Shown here: piece by piece, positions 1 through 8,640 of the stretch
Position numbering within the stretch: position 1 is the first letter of the stretch
Layout of the letters: each line of letters opens with the position of its first letter
Source: DATNPH01 sp036703315
GTDB taxonomy: Bacteria; Cyanobacteriota; Cyanobacteriia; Cyanobacteriales; Coleofasciculaceae
Assembly: GCA_036703315.1 (NCBI GenBank)
Contig: DATNPH010000124.1
Coordinates: forward strand, 30,121-94,120
Direction: 5' to 3'
DNA: 64,000 bases
Program-made: the position numbers and the translations under genes
The notes under the pieces: generated by a model
Database searches by the model: none
Told to the model about the DNA's origin: nothing
What the model saw: the letters and a program-made list of their open reading frames with translations, nothing else

Positions 1-136
1 CATGGTAGCGGGAAATGCCCTCGAAAGGCAAGTGAAGGTCGCATTCGGGCAAACGACCGATAGTAAATTTATCCCGATTTACCGTAACTGTTCGTTCCGT
101 ATTTCCCTGTTGTAAGCTCAGTTTGAGTTCAGCCAT
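1..136 (-). CDS. FHA-domain protein, N-terminal part (cut by window edge)
   Basis: Only the first 45 codons are in the window; the gene runs off the left edge. The reading frame gives the opening beta-strands of a forkhead-associated domain: an IGR motif at residues 26-28, a C-D-L-x-L-P stretch at 32-37 and S-R-Y-H at 42-45. These are the residues that in FHA domains hold the fold and read phosphothreonine on a partner protein. The domain begins almost at residue 1, so FHA is the N-terminal module; what follows cannot be known here. The start is the first ATG of the frame. The gene was too short for a length-filtered ORF list. Confidence 0.75.
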   Translation of the reverse strand, partial: MAELKLSLQQGNTERTVTVNRDKFTIGRLPECDLHLPFEGISRYH

Positions 137-382
137 GATTCTGGTACCTTCTTGAGGCGAAGCGAACAAGGCCTGCAAGAACTCCTGAGGCAAGGAGCTT
201 AATTGATTTTGGATTTTGGATTTTAGATATTGAATTGACCCCACGGCTTGTAGCTAGGGGCTTGGGAATTTTAGATACACGATTAACGTTAGCAAAGCGA
301 CTTCGTTGCCGCTTTTGTTCCTTAATTGTAAGTAGGAGGTTGTAGTGATGTTCTTCCAATCCAAAATCCAAAATTGGCTCAG

Positions 383-604
383 TCATGAGCCGCCATGTGA
401 GCCTTGAAAGCATTGTGTGGCAATTGCCCATCCTACCACTTCTATCGCTTGCTGCCAAATGGTGAAATGGTCGGAATGTTCTACCAATAAACAAAATTTC
501 CCTGCATCAAGTTCTGCTTGACACAGATCCATAGCTTTTTGGTGGAAGCGCTTCGAGAGCGACAACCCTTTTACTAGCCACTTGCCTTGAAAAACGAAAT
601 CAAC
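383..604 (-). CDS. Small conserved-looking protein, 5' end unclear
   Basis: An open frame encodes about 73 residues with protein-like composition (for example KRFHQKAMDLCQAELDAGKF) but has no ATG at its front. The only start inside it is a TTG at 565, giving 60 residues; the protein-like sequence continues upstream to about 604, right at the edge of the heptamer repeat tract at 616-803. Either a non-ATG start is used or repeat growth removed the original start. I do not recognise the family. The last 20 or so residues may be read-through beyond an older stop. Confidence 0.4.
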   Translation of the reverse strand, partial: VDFVFQGKWLVKGLSLSKRFHQKAMDLCQAELDAGKFCLLVEHSDHFTIWQQAIEVVGWAIATQCFQGSHGGS

Positions 605-615
605 AGTGTTTTGTT

Positions 616-803
616 TTAGTAGTTAGTAGTTAGTAGTTAGTAGTTAGTAGTTAGTAGTTAGTAGTTAGTAGTTAGTAGTTAGTAGTTAGTAGTTAGTAGT
701 TAGTAGTTAGTAGTTAGTAGTTAGTAGTTAGTAGTTAGTAGTTAGGGGTTAGGGGTTAGGGCTTAGTAGTTAGGGGTTAGTAGTTAGGGGTTAGTAGTTA
801 GTG
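616..803. repeat. Heptamer tandem repeat (TAGTTAG)n
   Basis: About 25 head-to-tail copies of TAGTTAG, perfect in the left two thirds and drifting to variants such as GGGTTAG at the right end. This is a short tandemly repeated repetitive (STRR) sequence of the type described from heterocystous and other filamentous cyanobacteria. Every frame through it has frequent TAG or TAA/CTA codons, so it is not coding. Confidence 0.95.
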
Positions 804-856
804 GTTTTTTTACTCTCGCTAGCGGGGTTCTGTGAGCTACTCTCCACTCCTTGCCC

Positions 857-1258
857 TCAGCTCTTGGGTATAGCGGGAGAAATGTCAATACTACAGCTGC
901 CAACAATGGTTCGCTCAGCGTGAGTCACTCGGATTTGATCGGTAGTAGGGTCAAGCTGAAACGATAGGGGAGTTCCAGTTTCGGTTGTTCCAGTAAAAGT
1001 GAAGTTGTCAGTGAAACGAGTCGATGCCTGAGCCGCGTACTCGCCGTTCTTGAGCAGATCTACTTCAACAGGCTGTCCGTTAACGTTCAGGTTTTCTTTG
1101 TTGATAAATGAGGTGCGATACAATAAGCGATCGCCATTAACTACGGTTTCTGCTTCGCAGTACTTACCAGGAAAGGGCTGCTGTGCTGTTGCTGCACTGG
1201 AAATTGCTAATACGCTAATTGCCAAAACAGCTGAACCGGAAACAAATCTTTGCAACAT
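857..1258 (-). CDS. Secreted hypothetical protein
   Basis: 133 residues from the ATG at 1258. That start is preferred over an upstream one because it opens a clean signal peptide (MLQRF, then a hydrophobic stretch ending in A-T-A-Q-Q near residue 25) and has an AAGG ribosome site about 10 bases upstream. The mature part is beta-rich, with one cysteine early (GKYCEAE) and one near the end (VGSCSID), which could form a disulfide in the periplasm. No enzymatic motif is visible and I do not recognise the family. Confidence 0.75.
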   Translation of the reverse strand: MLQRFVSGSAVLAISVLAISSAATAQQPFPGKYCEAETVVNGDRLLYRTSFINKENLNVNGQPVEVDLLKNGEYAAQASTRFTDNFTFTGTTETGTPLSFQLDPTTDQIRVTHAERTIVGSCSIDISPAIPKS

Positions 1259-1409
1259 AAAACAGACCTTTGGAAACAGAGTATTAGACGCTTTCGGTAA
1301 CACCTCAGTTCCTTTCAATCTTTTGTTTATGTTACTAACGAAGGAAAGCTATACGCAATCCTAAGCTTTAAGCCACCGTAAACCCTGTATGTTTCCTCAT
1401 CCTGGATAA

Positions 1410-3749
1410 TCACAAGCGTGGCAAAATTTCTGGTAATAGCTGACCCGGAACTTTAGAAAGAGCGCGGTTTTGCCCACTAATGCCACCTTCACTGTAGAAA
1501 ACACGAATAGTTCTGACAATGTAGGTCAAGGTAGTTTGATAGGCATCAGATTCGGCAGCAACACCTGTAGAGGCTTTTACATGCTGATCTAGTGCGGCTT
1601 CAAGATGAGCAAATTTAGACTCTTTGGTTAAGCTAAAGTGCGGATCTGTTGCTAGTTGGTAGTGTGCCAGTCCCAGATTATTGTGAGTGGCAAATATATC
1701 GAAATTTACAGATATTGGCGGTGTTGCTTGCTCAAGTTTTTCAACAGGAGCGAAGGGCTGACGCCCCGCGATCGCTAACGCACTTTCGTAAGCCGCAATA
1801 CATTGGTGTAAGTATTCTGCCTTCCCTTCTGGATTATTCTGAATTCGGTCTGCCAAGTGCCAATAGGCGGTACCCAAATTATTCTGTGTAGCAGCGCAGG
1901 CGGCAGGTGTTACCTCAGGCGTCCGATATTTCAATGCTTCTTGATAAGACACTATTGCCAGTTGTAACCAAGTCTCTGGTTGTTCGTACTGAGCAAGATT
2001 CCAGTAGGCAGTACCCAGGTTATTTTGAATCATCGCCCAATTCAGAGGCTCGGATTGAGGGTGGTAAAAAGAGATAGCTTCTGTATAGGCGGCGATCGCG
2101 GCTTGTAAATTCGGAACTGATGAGTGATGCTGAGCGAGATGCCAGTGAGCTGTCCCCAAATTGTTCTGGGTGGAAGCATACTTCATTGGCTCACTATCAG
2201 CACGGCGATAGCGCAACGCTTCGTTATAAGCGCGAACCGATTGCTCCAAGTTGTCGGCTGGATCTTGATGGCGCGCTAAATCCCCGTAAGCCGCTCCCAA
2301 ATTATTCTGAATCATTGCATAAGTGTGGGGGACTTCTTCGGCAATCAACTTCGTCAAAGCCAGTTGGTAGGATTGAATGCTTTGCTCCAGATAGGATAAT
2401 GCATGCTCAGCACTGGTAGGACAACGCGAGAGCATCCAGTAGAGATTGCCGATGTCATTGAGGATATCTGATGCCTGAGGCGAGGAATTGTCTAAAAATT
2501 GTAGCGCCTGCTCATACGCCTGAAGTGCGATCGCCAGATTTTCCTCAGTGACATCTCCCTGTTCAATCGCTTGGCGATAATAGTTGCCTAGTTGTAAATA
2601 GGTATCAACGGGTGATACTAAAGCCTGTGATTGCTGCTCTTGTTGGGTTGAAGTTTGTTCGTCAGAGGCATTCCCAAAGGGTAGATTGGCAGGTTGAAGG
2701 TCGGAAGTTGCTACTTGCAACTCTTCTACCGATTCACCTAATTTGGGATTTTGGAGTTGGGATTGATAATTACTAACTAGCTCATCAATTTGATGCACCT
2801 CTGATTCTTGAGTCGCATCGCCCAATCTCAAATCAGTGTCAAGATTGATTGGAGGGGTTTCGTAGGGGCTAGGCTTCTTTGTCGGAGCAGAATAGGGAAT
2901 CGCTTGTCCCTGATTAGTTGGGGATGAAGACTGAGTGTTGGTCTTATCAATTGCTGTCCCTGAGTCAGCTGGATGGCGCTCTGAATTCTTGCTTGGGTGT
3001 TGATTTTTCCGACTACTTTCACCTAGAGATGCCAGATCGACATCTTCTACTAAGTCATCAGTTAGCAACCTCTGTAAGTCTTCTTTGAAAGAACCAGTTC
3101 CTTCGTCTGAGACTAACGAAGGATAAGAAGCCTCTAGCGAAGAACCCGTTTTTTCTTCTGATGTCGGTGAAACATGAGAAGCCTCTGGTTTGGAAGCGCC
3201 AACTGGAGGTAGTGGTGTTGGCTCACCTTCAAACTCAAAGATACCAGTATGCCACTGCCAAAATTCTGGCACTGACTGCTGAATCGTATAAAACCAAGGT
3301 CGTGGTAACCACAGCAACAGTGTCGATTCCAGGCGTGGCAGATAGCGCTCAATTGCCTGTAAACGCCTGAGGAACAAGCGCTGTGCAGCTGGCGATCGCC
3401 GAGTTAAGCGCTCTATACCCACAAACTGAAAGGCGGGTGCTGGTATAGAACTTCCAAGTTGCCGATTCTGTGCTAGCCATTGAGCAATTTGAGCCAGGGG
3501 ATTAGGGTCGCTCAAGTTTAGGTTTAGGCTTACCAATTTCGGGTAACCTTGAGCGTCTGAGGCTCTTGCCGAGGTTACGCCTAACTCAGCATGCAATGTT
3601 CCTGCCAGACGATTACGTAGACTCAGGTCATCACATACCGCCACAAAAAGCTGGCGGCGTAGACCGAGACTCAAGGCAAGTTTCAGGCGCTGATAGCTTT
3701 GCCGATTCCAGCTCGAAACTTTATTAGGGGCAGTATCCGTTAGTATCAT
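1410..3749 (-). CDS. Large tetratricopeptide-repeat protein
   Basis: 779 residues. The first ~175 residues are a globular region (LFVAVCDDLSLRNRL, then W-L-P-R-P-W-F) found in front of TPRs in cyanobacterial proteins. Residues ~180-370 are a low-complexity, Ser/Gln/Pro-rich linker, probably disordered. Residues ~380-720 hold a run of TPR units with the recurring pattern N-N-L-G-x-A-x-x-x-L-A and W-A-M-I-Q-N-N-L. TPR arrays bind partner proteins; no catalytic motif is seen. The N-terminal part resembles nucleotide-binding regions in place but lacks a clear P-loop. Start at ATG 3749. Confidence 0.8.
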   Translation of the reverse strand: MILTDTAPNKVSSWNRQSYQRLKLALSLGLRRQLFVAVCDDLSLRNRLAGTLHAELGVTSARASDAQGYPKLVSLNLNLSDPNPLAQIAQWLAQNRQLGSSIPAPAFQFVGIERLTRRSPAAQRLFLRRLQAIERYLPRLESTLLLWLPRPWFYTIQQSVPEFWQWHTGIFEFEGEPTPLPPVGASKPEASHVSPTSEEKTGSSLEASYPSLVSDEGTGSFKEDLQRLLTDDLVEDVDLASLGESSRKNQHPSKNSERHPADSGTAIDKTNTQSSSPTNQGQAIPYSAPTKKPSPYETPPINLDTDLRLGDATQESEVHQIDELVSNYQSQLQNPKLGESVEELQVATSDLQPANLPFGNASDEQTSTQQEQQSQALVSPVDTYLQLGNYYRQAIEQGDVTEENLAIALQAYEQALQFLDNSSPQASDILNDIGNLYWMLSRCPTSAEHALSYLEQSIQSYQLALTKLIAEEVPHTYAMIQNNLGAAYGDLARHQDPADNLEQSVRAYNEALRYRRADSEPMKYASTQNNLGTAHWHLAQHHSSVPNLQAAIAAYTEAISFYHPQSEPLNWAMIQNNLGTAYWNLAQYEQPETWLQLAIVSYQEALKYRTPEVTPAACAATQNNLGTAYWHLADRIQNNPEGKAEYLHQCIAAYESALAIAGRQPFAPVEKLEQATPPISVNFDIFATHNNLGLAHYQLATDPHFSLTKESKFAHLEAALDQHVKASTGVAAESDAYQTTLTYIVRTIRVFYSEGGISGQNRALSKVPGQLLPEILPRL

Positions 3750-4183
3750 GCTAGAAAAGGCACAGGCGCTAGGGTGGCACTTGCTGGCTGATCAAAGAAG
3801 ACAGCACAATTGCGGCAGTGGGTATTTGTAATACCTTTCCTACCATTGTTACCTGGGTCAGGATTTGTGCTCGGTATCCTAGAGAGAAAAGCGGATTGTC
3901 TTGAAAATAGGCAGTGGTGAGTGGTGAGTGAGGAAGAGAGATTTTCAGTACAACGTTTGTGTACTCGCGTTCATGGGCGTCTCATACCAAGTTGCAATCA
4001 AAGATGTTGTTACTTCTCCTGCTCCCCTGCCTCTGGTGCTTCCCTTTGCGCCTATGTCAGCAAGTAACAGATTTAAACGCAACGTTGTATCAAACTTTGA
4101 GCTACGTGCGATCGCGATCAGCCTATCGGTGCAATTCTTGTAGTTTTGTGACGTACTCGTGTCGTTGATCAAGAATAGAAGAA
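3750..4183. other. Intergenic stretch without a gene
   Basis: Several short overlapping frames exist on both strands but none has a ribosome site or protein-like composition. The stretch holds a short tandem motif (GTGGTGAGTGGTGAGTG near 3915) and two overlapping GCGATCGC-like sites near 4110. It separates the rpsF 3' end from the upstream side of the TPR gene and may carry the TPR gene promoter. Confidence 0.5.
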
Positions 4184-4204
4184 AGCGGGGTATCAAACCC
4201 CGCT
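4184..4204 (-). terminator. Hairpin terminator of rpsF
   Basis: AGCGGGGT and ACCCCGCT form a perfect 8-bp stem with a 5-base loop. Read on the minus strand it lies about 50 bases past the rpsF stop and is followed by the T-rich run TTTCTTCTATTC, as expected of an intrinsic terminator. Confidence 0.75.
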
Positions 4205-4252
4205 GAGCTATCTTGTCGCTGTCCTATGAGACAGCGTCGGGCTTGTGAGGAA

Positions 4253-4588
4253 TTAGCTAGCTGCTGCTTCTACTGCAACGGGTTCTGGTGCAGCTTTAGG
4301 CACTTCCTGCTTCAGGGTCAAGTAGCGAATCACTTCCTCGCTCAAGCGCATAGCCCGCTCAATTACTGCCACATGGCTGGGTGGAGCTTGGTAGTTCATC
4401 TGGATATAAATGCCTTCGCGTTGCTTCTGAATTTCATAAGCCAGACGACGCTTGCCGCGATGTTGAATCTCGACTGGTTCTGCGCCTTGCTCACGCAGAA
4501 GCGTTTCGTATTTCGCGATCGCTTGGTCTACCTGCTCCTCTCCCAAATCTGGGCGCAGGATATACATCATTTCGTAACTTTCGGGCAC
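4253..4588 (-). CDS. rpsF: 30S ribosomal protein S6
   Basis: 111 residues. S6 sits on the platform of the small ribosomal subunit next to S18 and contacts 16S rRNA. The N-terminal strand (YEMMYILRPDL), the central R-G-K-R-R-L-A-Y-E-I motif and the length match bacterial S6; the acidic/Ala tail (VAVEAAAS) is usual in cyanobacteria. The start is taken as the GTG at 4588: an AGGAG site lies 10 bases upstream, and the frame further up (26 more residues) does not look like S6. It stands alone here, without rpsR or ssb neighbours. Confidence 0.95.
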   Translation of the reverse strand: MPESYEMMYILRPDLGEEQVDQAIAKYETLLREQGAEPVEIQHRGKRRLAYEIQKQREGIYIQMNYQAPPSHVAVIERAMRLSEEVIRYLTLKQEVPKAAPEPVAVEAAAS

Positions 4589-4795
4589 AGGTGTTAATCT
4601 CCTTTTGGACAACTTGGCCTCTTCACAACAGATGGACAGCACAACATAAAGTGTCTGTCCACCCAATATTGAAGAAGCAAGGACTTAAAATCTTACTACT
4701 TTCTGGTATTAATTCTAGCTAGCTGCCAGAGTTAATTCACATCTGTAGAGACAAGAGATAGCTTTCGTTGAGTCACCAAGGAACACAAAAACGTT

Positions 4796-5587
4796 ATGGC
4801 GCACCGCTACGTCCGAATCAAAACTGACAAAGGACAAACTTACTACGGTTTGTTGCAACTAACGCGTAATATTCAGATACTCGATGCACCGCCCTGGCTA
4901 CAGGGGCAACCTACCAATTTAGAGTTGGAACCAGGCAATTACGAGTTGCTTGCTCCTTGTGCCCCCACAAAAATTGTTGCTGTCGGCAAGAACTATGCTG
5001 ACCATGCTGCTGAAATGGGAACGCCTGTACCAAAAGAGCCAATCCTTTTTCTCAAACCGCCAACTGCCATCACGGCTGCCAGTCGGGAAATCCATTTTCC
5101 TCCTCAGTCGCAACGAGTGGACTATGAGGGAGAGTTGGCACTGGTAATTGGTGAGCATTGTGTAGACTGCACACCCGAACAGGCTCAAAGCAAAATTTGG
5201 GGCTATACCATTGCTAATGATGTCACAGCCCGTGATTTACAAAAGCAGGATGGTCAATGGACAAGAGGCAAGGGCTTCAATAGCTTTTGTCCACTTGGAC
5301 CTTGGATTGTGCGAGAGTTGAACCCTGGAGCCAGGTTACAAACCTTTTTGAACGATGAGCCTCAGCCTCGGCAATCAGCGTTGATCAATCAGATGGTGTT
5401 TTCGCCAGAATTTCTGGTGTCTTACATTTCTCAGGTAATGACGTTGCTACCGGGAGACGTTGTGCTTACGGGGACACCCGAAGGAGTTGGGCCAATGCAA
5501 ATAGGCGATCGCGTCCGTGTTGAAATTGAAGGTATTGGTCACCTGGAAAACACAGTTGTCCCACGCTCTTCACCAGTAACGCTTTAG
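4796..5587 (+). CDS. Fumarylacetoacetate hydrolase (FAH) family protein
   Basis: 263 residues. The FAH fold starts near residue 60 (KIVAVGKNYADH). Metal-binding acidic residues are present: Y-E-G-E-L near 104-108 and the N-D-V-T-A-R-D-L-Q motif near 142-150. The C-terminal part has G-D-V-V-L-T-G-T-P-E-G-V-G, typical of the family. Members hydrolyse or isomerise acylpyruvate-type compounds (2-hydroxyhepta-2,4-diene-1,7-dioate isomerase, acylpyruvase, oxaloacetate tautomerase or decarboxylase); the exact substrate cannot be told. Convergent with the Tic20 gene downstream. Confidence 0.9.
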   Translation: MAHRYVRIKTDKGQTYYGLLQLTRNIQILDAPPWLQGQPTNLELEPGNYELLAPCAPTKIVAVGKNYADHAAEMGTPVPKEPILFLKPPTAITAASREIHFPPQSQRVDYEGELALVIGEHCVDCTPEQAQSKIWGYTIANDVTARDLQKQDGQWTRGKGFNSFCPLGPWIVRELNPGARLQTFLNDEPQPRQSALINQMVFSPEFLVSYISQVMTLLPGDVVLTGTPEGVGPMQIGDRVRVEIEGIGHLENTVVPRSSPVTL

Positions 5588-5647
5588 GAAAAGAGCTAGG
5601 GCAATTGAATAGATAAGAGCCTAAGCACTTGGTTTCTTTTGCTATGT

Positions 5648-5669
5648 TAACTAGCCCAAAAGCTAGTTA
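5648..5669. terminator. Hairpin between convergent genes
   Basis: TAACTAGC and GCTAGTTA form a perfect 8-bp stem with a 6-base loop in the short gap between the FAH gene (plus) and the Tic20 gene (minus). On the plus strand it is followed by CTTTT. Probably a bidirectional terminator. Confidence 0.6.
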
Positions 5670-5672
5670 CTT

Positions 5673-6149
5673 TTAGCGTACTTGTGCGTAAACCGCTTCC
5701 GAGAGCGTTGGAATTTCTGCGTAACGTCCGAATAGTGACTGAAAAATTGAATAGCCACAGGCGGCAACTGTTCCCAGAAAAATGACATTGAGCAATGTTT
5801 CTGTTACTAAGTTATTACCCAGCGCTGGTAGCAAAATCTGTAAAACCAGGCTGCACAAAACCAGGAGAATGTCTAGAAGAATTGCCTGCATTGTGTTGAA
5901 ACGAATGAAATGGGCAATTCTTTCGTTTCGAACTACTAATAAGAACAATAGGAAAAAAATGACCAATCCCGCCAAAGGTATGGTGTTGTAGATGAATAAT
6001 ACTGGTTGTAGCGGTAGCAAAAGTATCTTCAAATCCGGAAACTGTCGAAACAAAATACTACCAAATGGTAGTCCAGAGATGATGGGGAGTAGATAAGGAA
6101 GGCAGGCAAAAATTCGGTCTTTAACTGTCGTTGACCCACGCCAAGTCAT
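5673..6149 (-). CDS. Tic20 family membrane protein
   Basis: 158 residues with four hydrophobic segments (about residues 15-30, 50-75, 85-110 and 120-140). The opening R-I-F-A-C-L-P-Y-L-L-P and the R-F-N-T-M-Q-A-I-L-L-D stretch are characteristic of cyanobacterial Tic20-like proteins, relatives of the plastid inner-envelope translocon subunit. In cyanobacteria their role is not well settled. Start is the ATG with the GGAG-like site GAACGCAC upstream being weak; no better start exists. Confidence 0.9.
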   Translation of the reverse strand: MTWRGSTTVKDRIFACLPYLLPIISGLPFGSILFRQFPDLKILLLPLQPVLFIYNTIPLAGLVIFFLLFLLVVRNERIAHFIRFNTMQAILLDILLVLCSLVLQILLPALGNNLVTETLLNVIFLGTVAACGYSIFQSLFGRYAEIPTLSEAVYAQVR

Positions 6150-6308
6150 CGTGCGTTCTCCTTGTGGATGTTACTAATTTTTTTCCTGACTAAGTTCAGG
6201 ATAGCGCAGGTGAATAGTCTACATTGACTCAATAGCCGCTAGATTCTTCGCTCAGCTACCGCTCAAGCGCTGCCCAGGAAAAGCCAAACTTCCTTTCTCG
6301 TATCGAGA

Positions 6309-6491
6309 CTATTCGATATTAGCAATGCGGAAGCCCATCTCACACTCATACTGGTCTGGTTGATGGGGCGTAAGCTTACCAAGCGCATGACCACACCTTA
6401 GTTTCCCCTGACGCCAACGGGGTTGACCGCTTTTATCAGCCAGTAGACAACTGTGACAAACTTGAGTTGGTGAAAGTATTTGCTCGTCCAT
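6309..6491 (-). CDS. Small Cys-rich hypothetical protein
   Basis: 60 residues from the second Met (MDEQILSPTQ). It carries C-H-S-C near residues 12-15, then R-C-G-H near 32-35 and a lone Cys near 49. This spacing suggests a small zinc- or iron-binding knuckle, but the site is only inferred. An upstream Met five codons earlier is possible. Intergenic flanks on both sides make it a single-gene unit. The composition and Cys/His clustering make it a real gene rather than a shadow; function unknown. Confidence 0.65.
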   Translation of the reverse strand: MDEQILSPTQVCHSCLLADKSGQPRWRQGKLRCGHALGKLTPHQPDQYECEMGFRIANIE

Positions 6492-6506
6492 AAGAATGAC
6501 TAACAT

Positions 6507-7096
6507 CTTAGTCCTCCGTCACTCCTTCAGGCTCTTACTTATATTTTAAGTGAGGTCTTTGGAGAGAGTGTGTACATTAACATACAGCTTAATGTTCAAC
6601 TCTTAAGAAATTGTGTCTATAGCATCACAGTTTATTGTTGGATCTGTGGGGAATTATCGTAATTTTATTCAATGGGAGATAGGGGATAGTGTTGGAGTTG
6701 GTGAAAATGCCCCAGATAAATTTGGTCGCTACACGTCGTGAACGCTAACGAGTGCTGCATGTTCTCCCACCTTTCATTACAGAAAAGCGGCGAGGAAACC
6801 CATGCCAAGAGTAGGGGTGGGACGGCGCTTAAAGCGACGAAGTAATTCGCCGCACGCCGCTCTACTGAATCAGCGTCGCCCCTGTCCATAATCATCAGTC
6901 ATTAGTCATTAGTTTTTTAAAGCGTGGGATGAACTTAACCAGGCTATAGAGCTATGGAGAGTTCCCGACGGAATGTTAAGATAGTTGACTCTATAGATAA
7001 GTACAGGCTCAGATGCGTACTGCGAACCAGCGTCTACCGAGTGCAGCAGCTGACCTAAGAAACTGAACTGAAGCACGTCTCTAGGGATTGACATAA
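6507..7096. other. Long glyA upstream region with dispersed repeat
   Basis: No supported gene. The left part is AT-rich. About 6780-6890 holds a GC-rich repeat (pieces such as GACGAAGTAATTCGCCG and CGCCGCTCTACTGAATC), followed by a short tandem CAGTCATTAGTCATTAG motif near 6895. Frames over this region owe their openness to the repeat. The last 180 bases should contain the glyA promoter; I could not pick a convincing -35/-10 pair. Confidence 0.5.
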
Positions 7097-8380
7097 GTGA
7101 CTCAAACTAACTTAGATTTTCTCGCTCAAACTGATCCAGCTGTCGCTGAGTGTCTAAGCCAAGAACTCCAGCGCCAACGGGATCATTTAGAGCTAATTGC
7201 TAGTGAAAACTTCACCTCACCAGCCGTGCTGGCAGCTCAAGGCTCAGTGCTGACAAATAAGTATGCTGAGGGGCTACCGAGAAAACGTTACTACGGCGGC
7301 TGTGAGTTCATCGACAAAGTTGAGCAGTTGGCAATTGACCGGGCAAAAGAGCTATTTGGAGCCGCCCATGCCAATGTTCAGCCCCATTCAGGTGCTCAGG
7401 CTAACTTTGCCGTGTTTTTGGCTCTGCTGGAGCCAGGAGACACGATTATGGGAATGGACTTATCCCATGGGGGGCACCTGACTCACGGTTCACCCGTCAA
7501 TGTATCGGGTAAGTGGTTCAAGGTTTGTCACTATGGCGTCAGTCCCCAAACTGAGCAACTCGACTATGATCAGGTTCGGGAACTGGCACTAAAAGAGCGC
7601 CCTAAGCTGCTAATCTGCGGCTATTCGGCTTATCCCCGTGTAATTGACTTTGAAAAATTCAGAAGCATTGCGGATGAAGTGGGTGCCTACCTACTAGCAG
7701 ATATTGCTCACATTGCCGGTTTAGTTGCCACGGGTCATCACCCTAGCCCAATTCCCTACTGTGATGTTGTTACTACCACCACCCACAAGACTCTGCGAGG
7801 ACCCAGAGGGGGTTTGATTCTTACCCGTGACGCTGAACTGGGTAAGAAGTTGGATAAAGCGGTATTTCCCGGCTCTCAGGGGGGTCCGTTGGAGCATGTG
7901 ATTGCAGCAAAAGCTGTGGCATTTGGCGAAGCGCTCAAACCGTCGTTCAAAGAGTATTCCGCTCAAGTGATTGAAAATGCGAAGGCTCTAGCAACCCAGC
8001 TGCAAAAGCGGGGCTTAAATATTGTTTCTGGCGGTACCGATAATCATCTGCTACTTGTTGATTTACGCTCTATTAATCTGACTGGCAAGCGAGCTGACCA
8101 ACTGGTAAGCGGTGTCAATATTACCGCCAACAAGAATACTGTTCCGTTTGATCCAGAATCACCGTTTGTGACTAGTGGCTTGCGCTTGGGTTCACCGGCA
8201 ATGACTACACGGGGGATGGGACAAGCGGAATTCACCGAGATTGCTGACATTATTGCCGATCGCCTACTCAATCCAGAGGACGAGACAGTGGCGGCAGAGT
8301 GTCGGCGTCGGGTTGCCCAGTTGTGCGATCGCTTTCCCTTGTATCCTCATTTGAGGATTCCTGTACCTACTCTTGTGTGA
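7097..8380 (+). CDS. glyA: Serine hydroxymethyltransferase
   Basis: 427 residues, full length. The enzyme moves the hydroxymethyl carbon of serine to tetrahydrofolate, yielding glycine and 5,10-methylene-THF; it is cytosolic and PLP-dependent. Seen motifs: LELIASENF near residue 32, YYGG near 63, and the PLP-lysine box T-T-T-H-K-T-L-R-G-P-R-G-G near 227-239. The start is GTG at 7097 (TQTNLDFL follows); no ATG fits better. The following cinA gene points the same way after 259 bases containing short repeats. Confidence 0.97.
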   Translation: MTQTNLDFLAQTDPAVAECLSQELQRQRDHLELIASENFTSPAVLAAQGSVLTNKYAEGLPRKRYYGGCEFIDKVEQLAIDRAKELFGAAHANVQPHSGAQANFAVFLALLEPGDTIMGMDLSHGGHLTHGSPVNVSGKWFKVCHYGVSPQTEQLDYDQVRELALKERPKLLICGYSAYPRVIDFEKFRSIADEVGAYLLADIAHIAGLVATGHHPSPIPYCDVVTTTTHKTLRGPRGGLILTRDAELGKKLDKAVFPGSQGGPLEHVIAAKAVAFGEALKPSFKEYSAQVIENAKALATQLQKRGLNIVSGGTDNHLLLVDLRSINLTGKRADQLVSGVNITANKNTVPFDPESPFVTSGLRLGSPAMTTRGMGQAEFTEIADIIADRLLNPEDETVAAECRRRVAQLCDRFPLYPHLRIPVPTLV

Positions 8381-8545
8381 ACCCCAGCAAAACAACTGAC
8401 TCGGTGTTCTAACACTGAGGGTGAGGAGTTTATCGTTGGCTTTTTCTAGCCTTCCTAGTCAATACTCTTCTGCCCTAGGTGCAACGATGCTATGGGTTAC
8501 ACCTGTTGGCAAGTCTAGCGGCGGAATGCTCAAACTAGTAATTAG

Positions 8546-8640
8546 CGACTAGCCCTTAGTCCGCAAGCTAATGGCTAATCGCTAATCGCTAATGGCTCAT
8601 AGCAATGAACTATGAACAATTAGCAATTAGCAATGAACTA
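8546..8640. repeat. Short interspersed repeats in front of cinA
   Basis: Runs of GCTAATCGCTAATCGCTAATGG and GAACTATGAACAATTAGCAATTAGCAATGAAC lie back to back. They are of the same general type as the tandem repeats at 616-803 and 15048-15098. The cinA ATG falls directly at their right end. Confidence 0.7.

Noticed and set aside
129..494. 121-codon minus-strand frame next to the FHA gene
   Set aside because: It runs across short GGATTTTGGATTTTAG repeats, overlaps the better frame at 383-604 and has no ribosome site.
616..803. Possible CRISPR array
   Set aside because: Direct heptamers without spacers; no cas genes nearby.
1050..1364. Plus-strand frame over the secreted protein gene
   Set aside because: Antisense shadow; the minus frame has the signal peptide and ribosome site.
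3928..4196. Three overlapping short frames on both strands
   Set aside because: No ribosome sites, no protein-like composition, mutual overlap.
4226..4722. Plus-strand frames over rpsF
   Set aside because: Antisense to a ribosomal protein gene of certain identity.
6665..7094. Two minus-strand frames upstream of glyA
   Set aside because: The first is kept open by a dispersed GC-rich repeat, the second is without ribosome site; neither looks like a protein.
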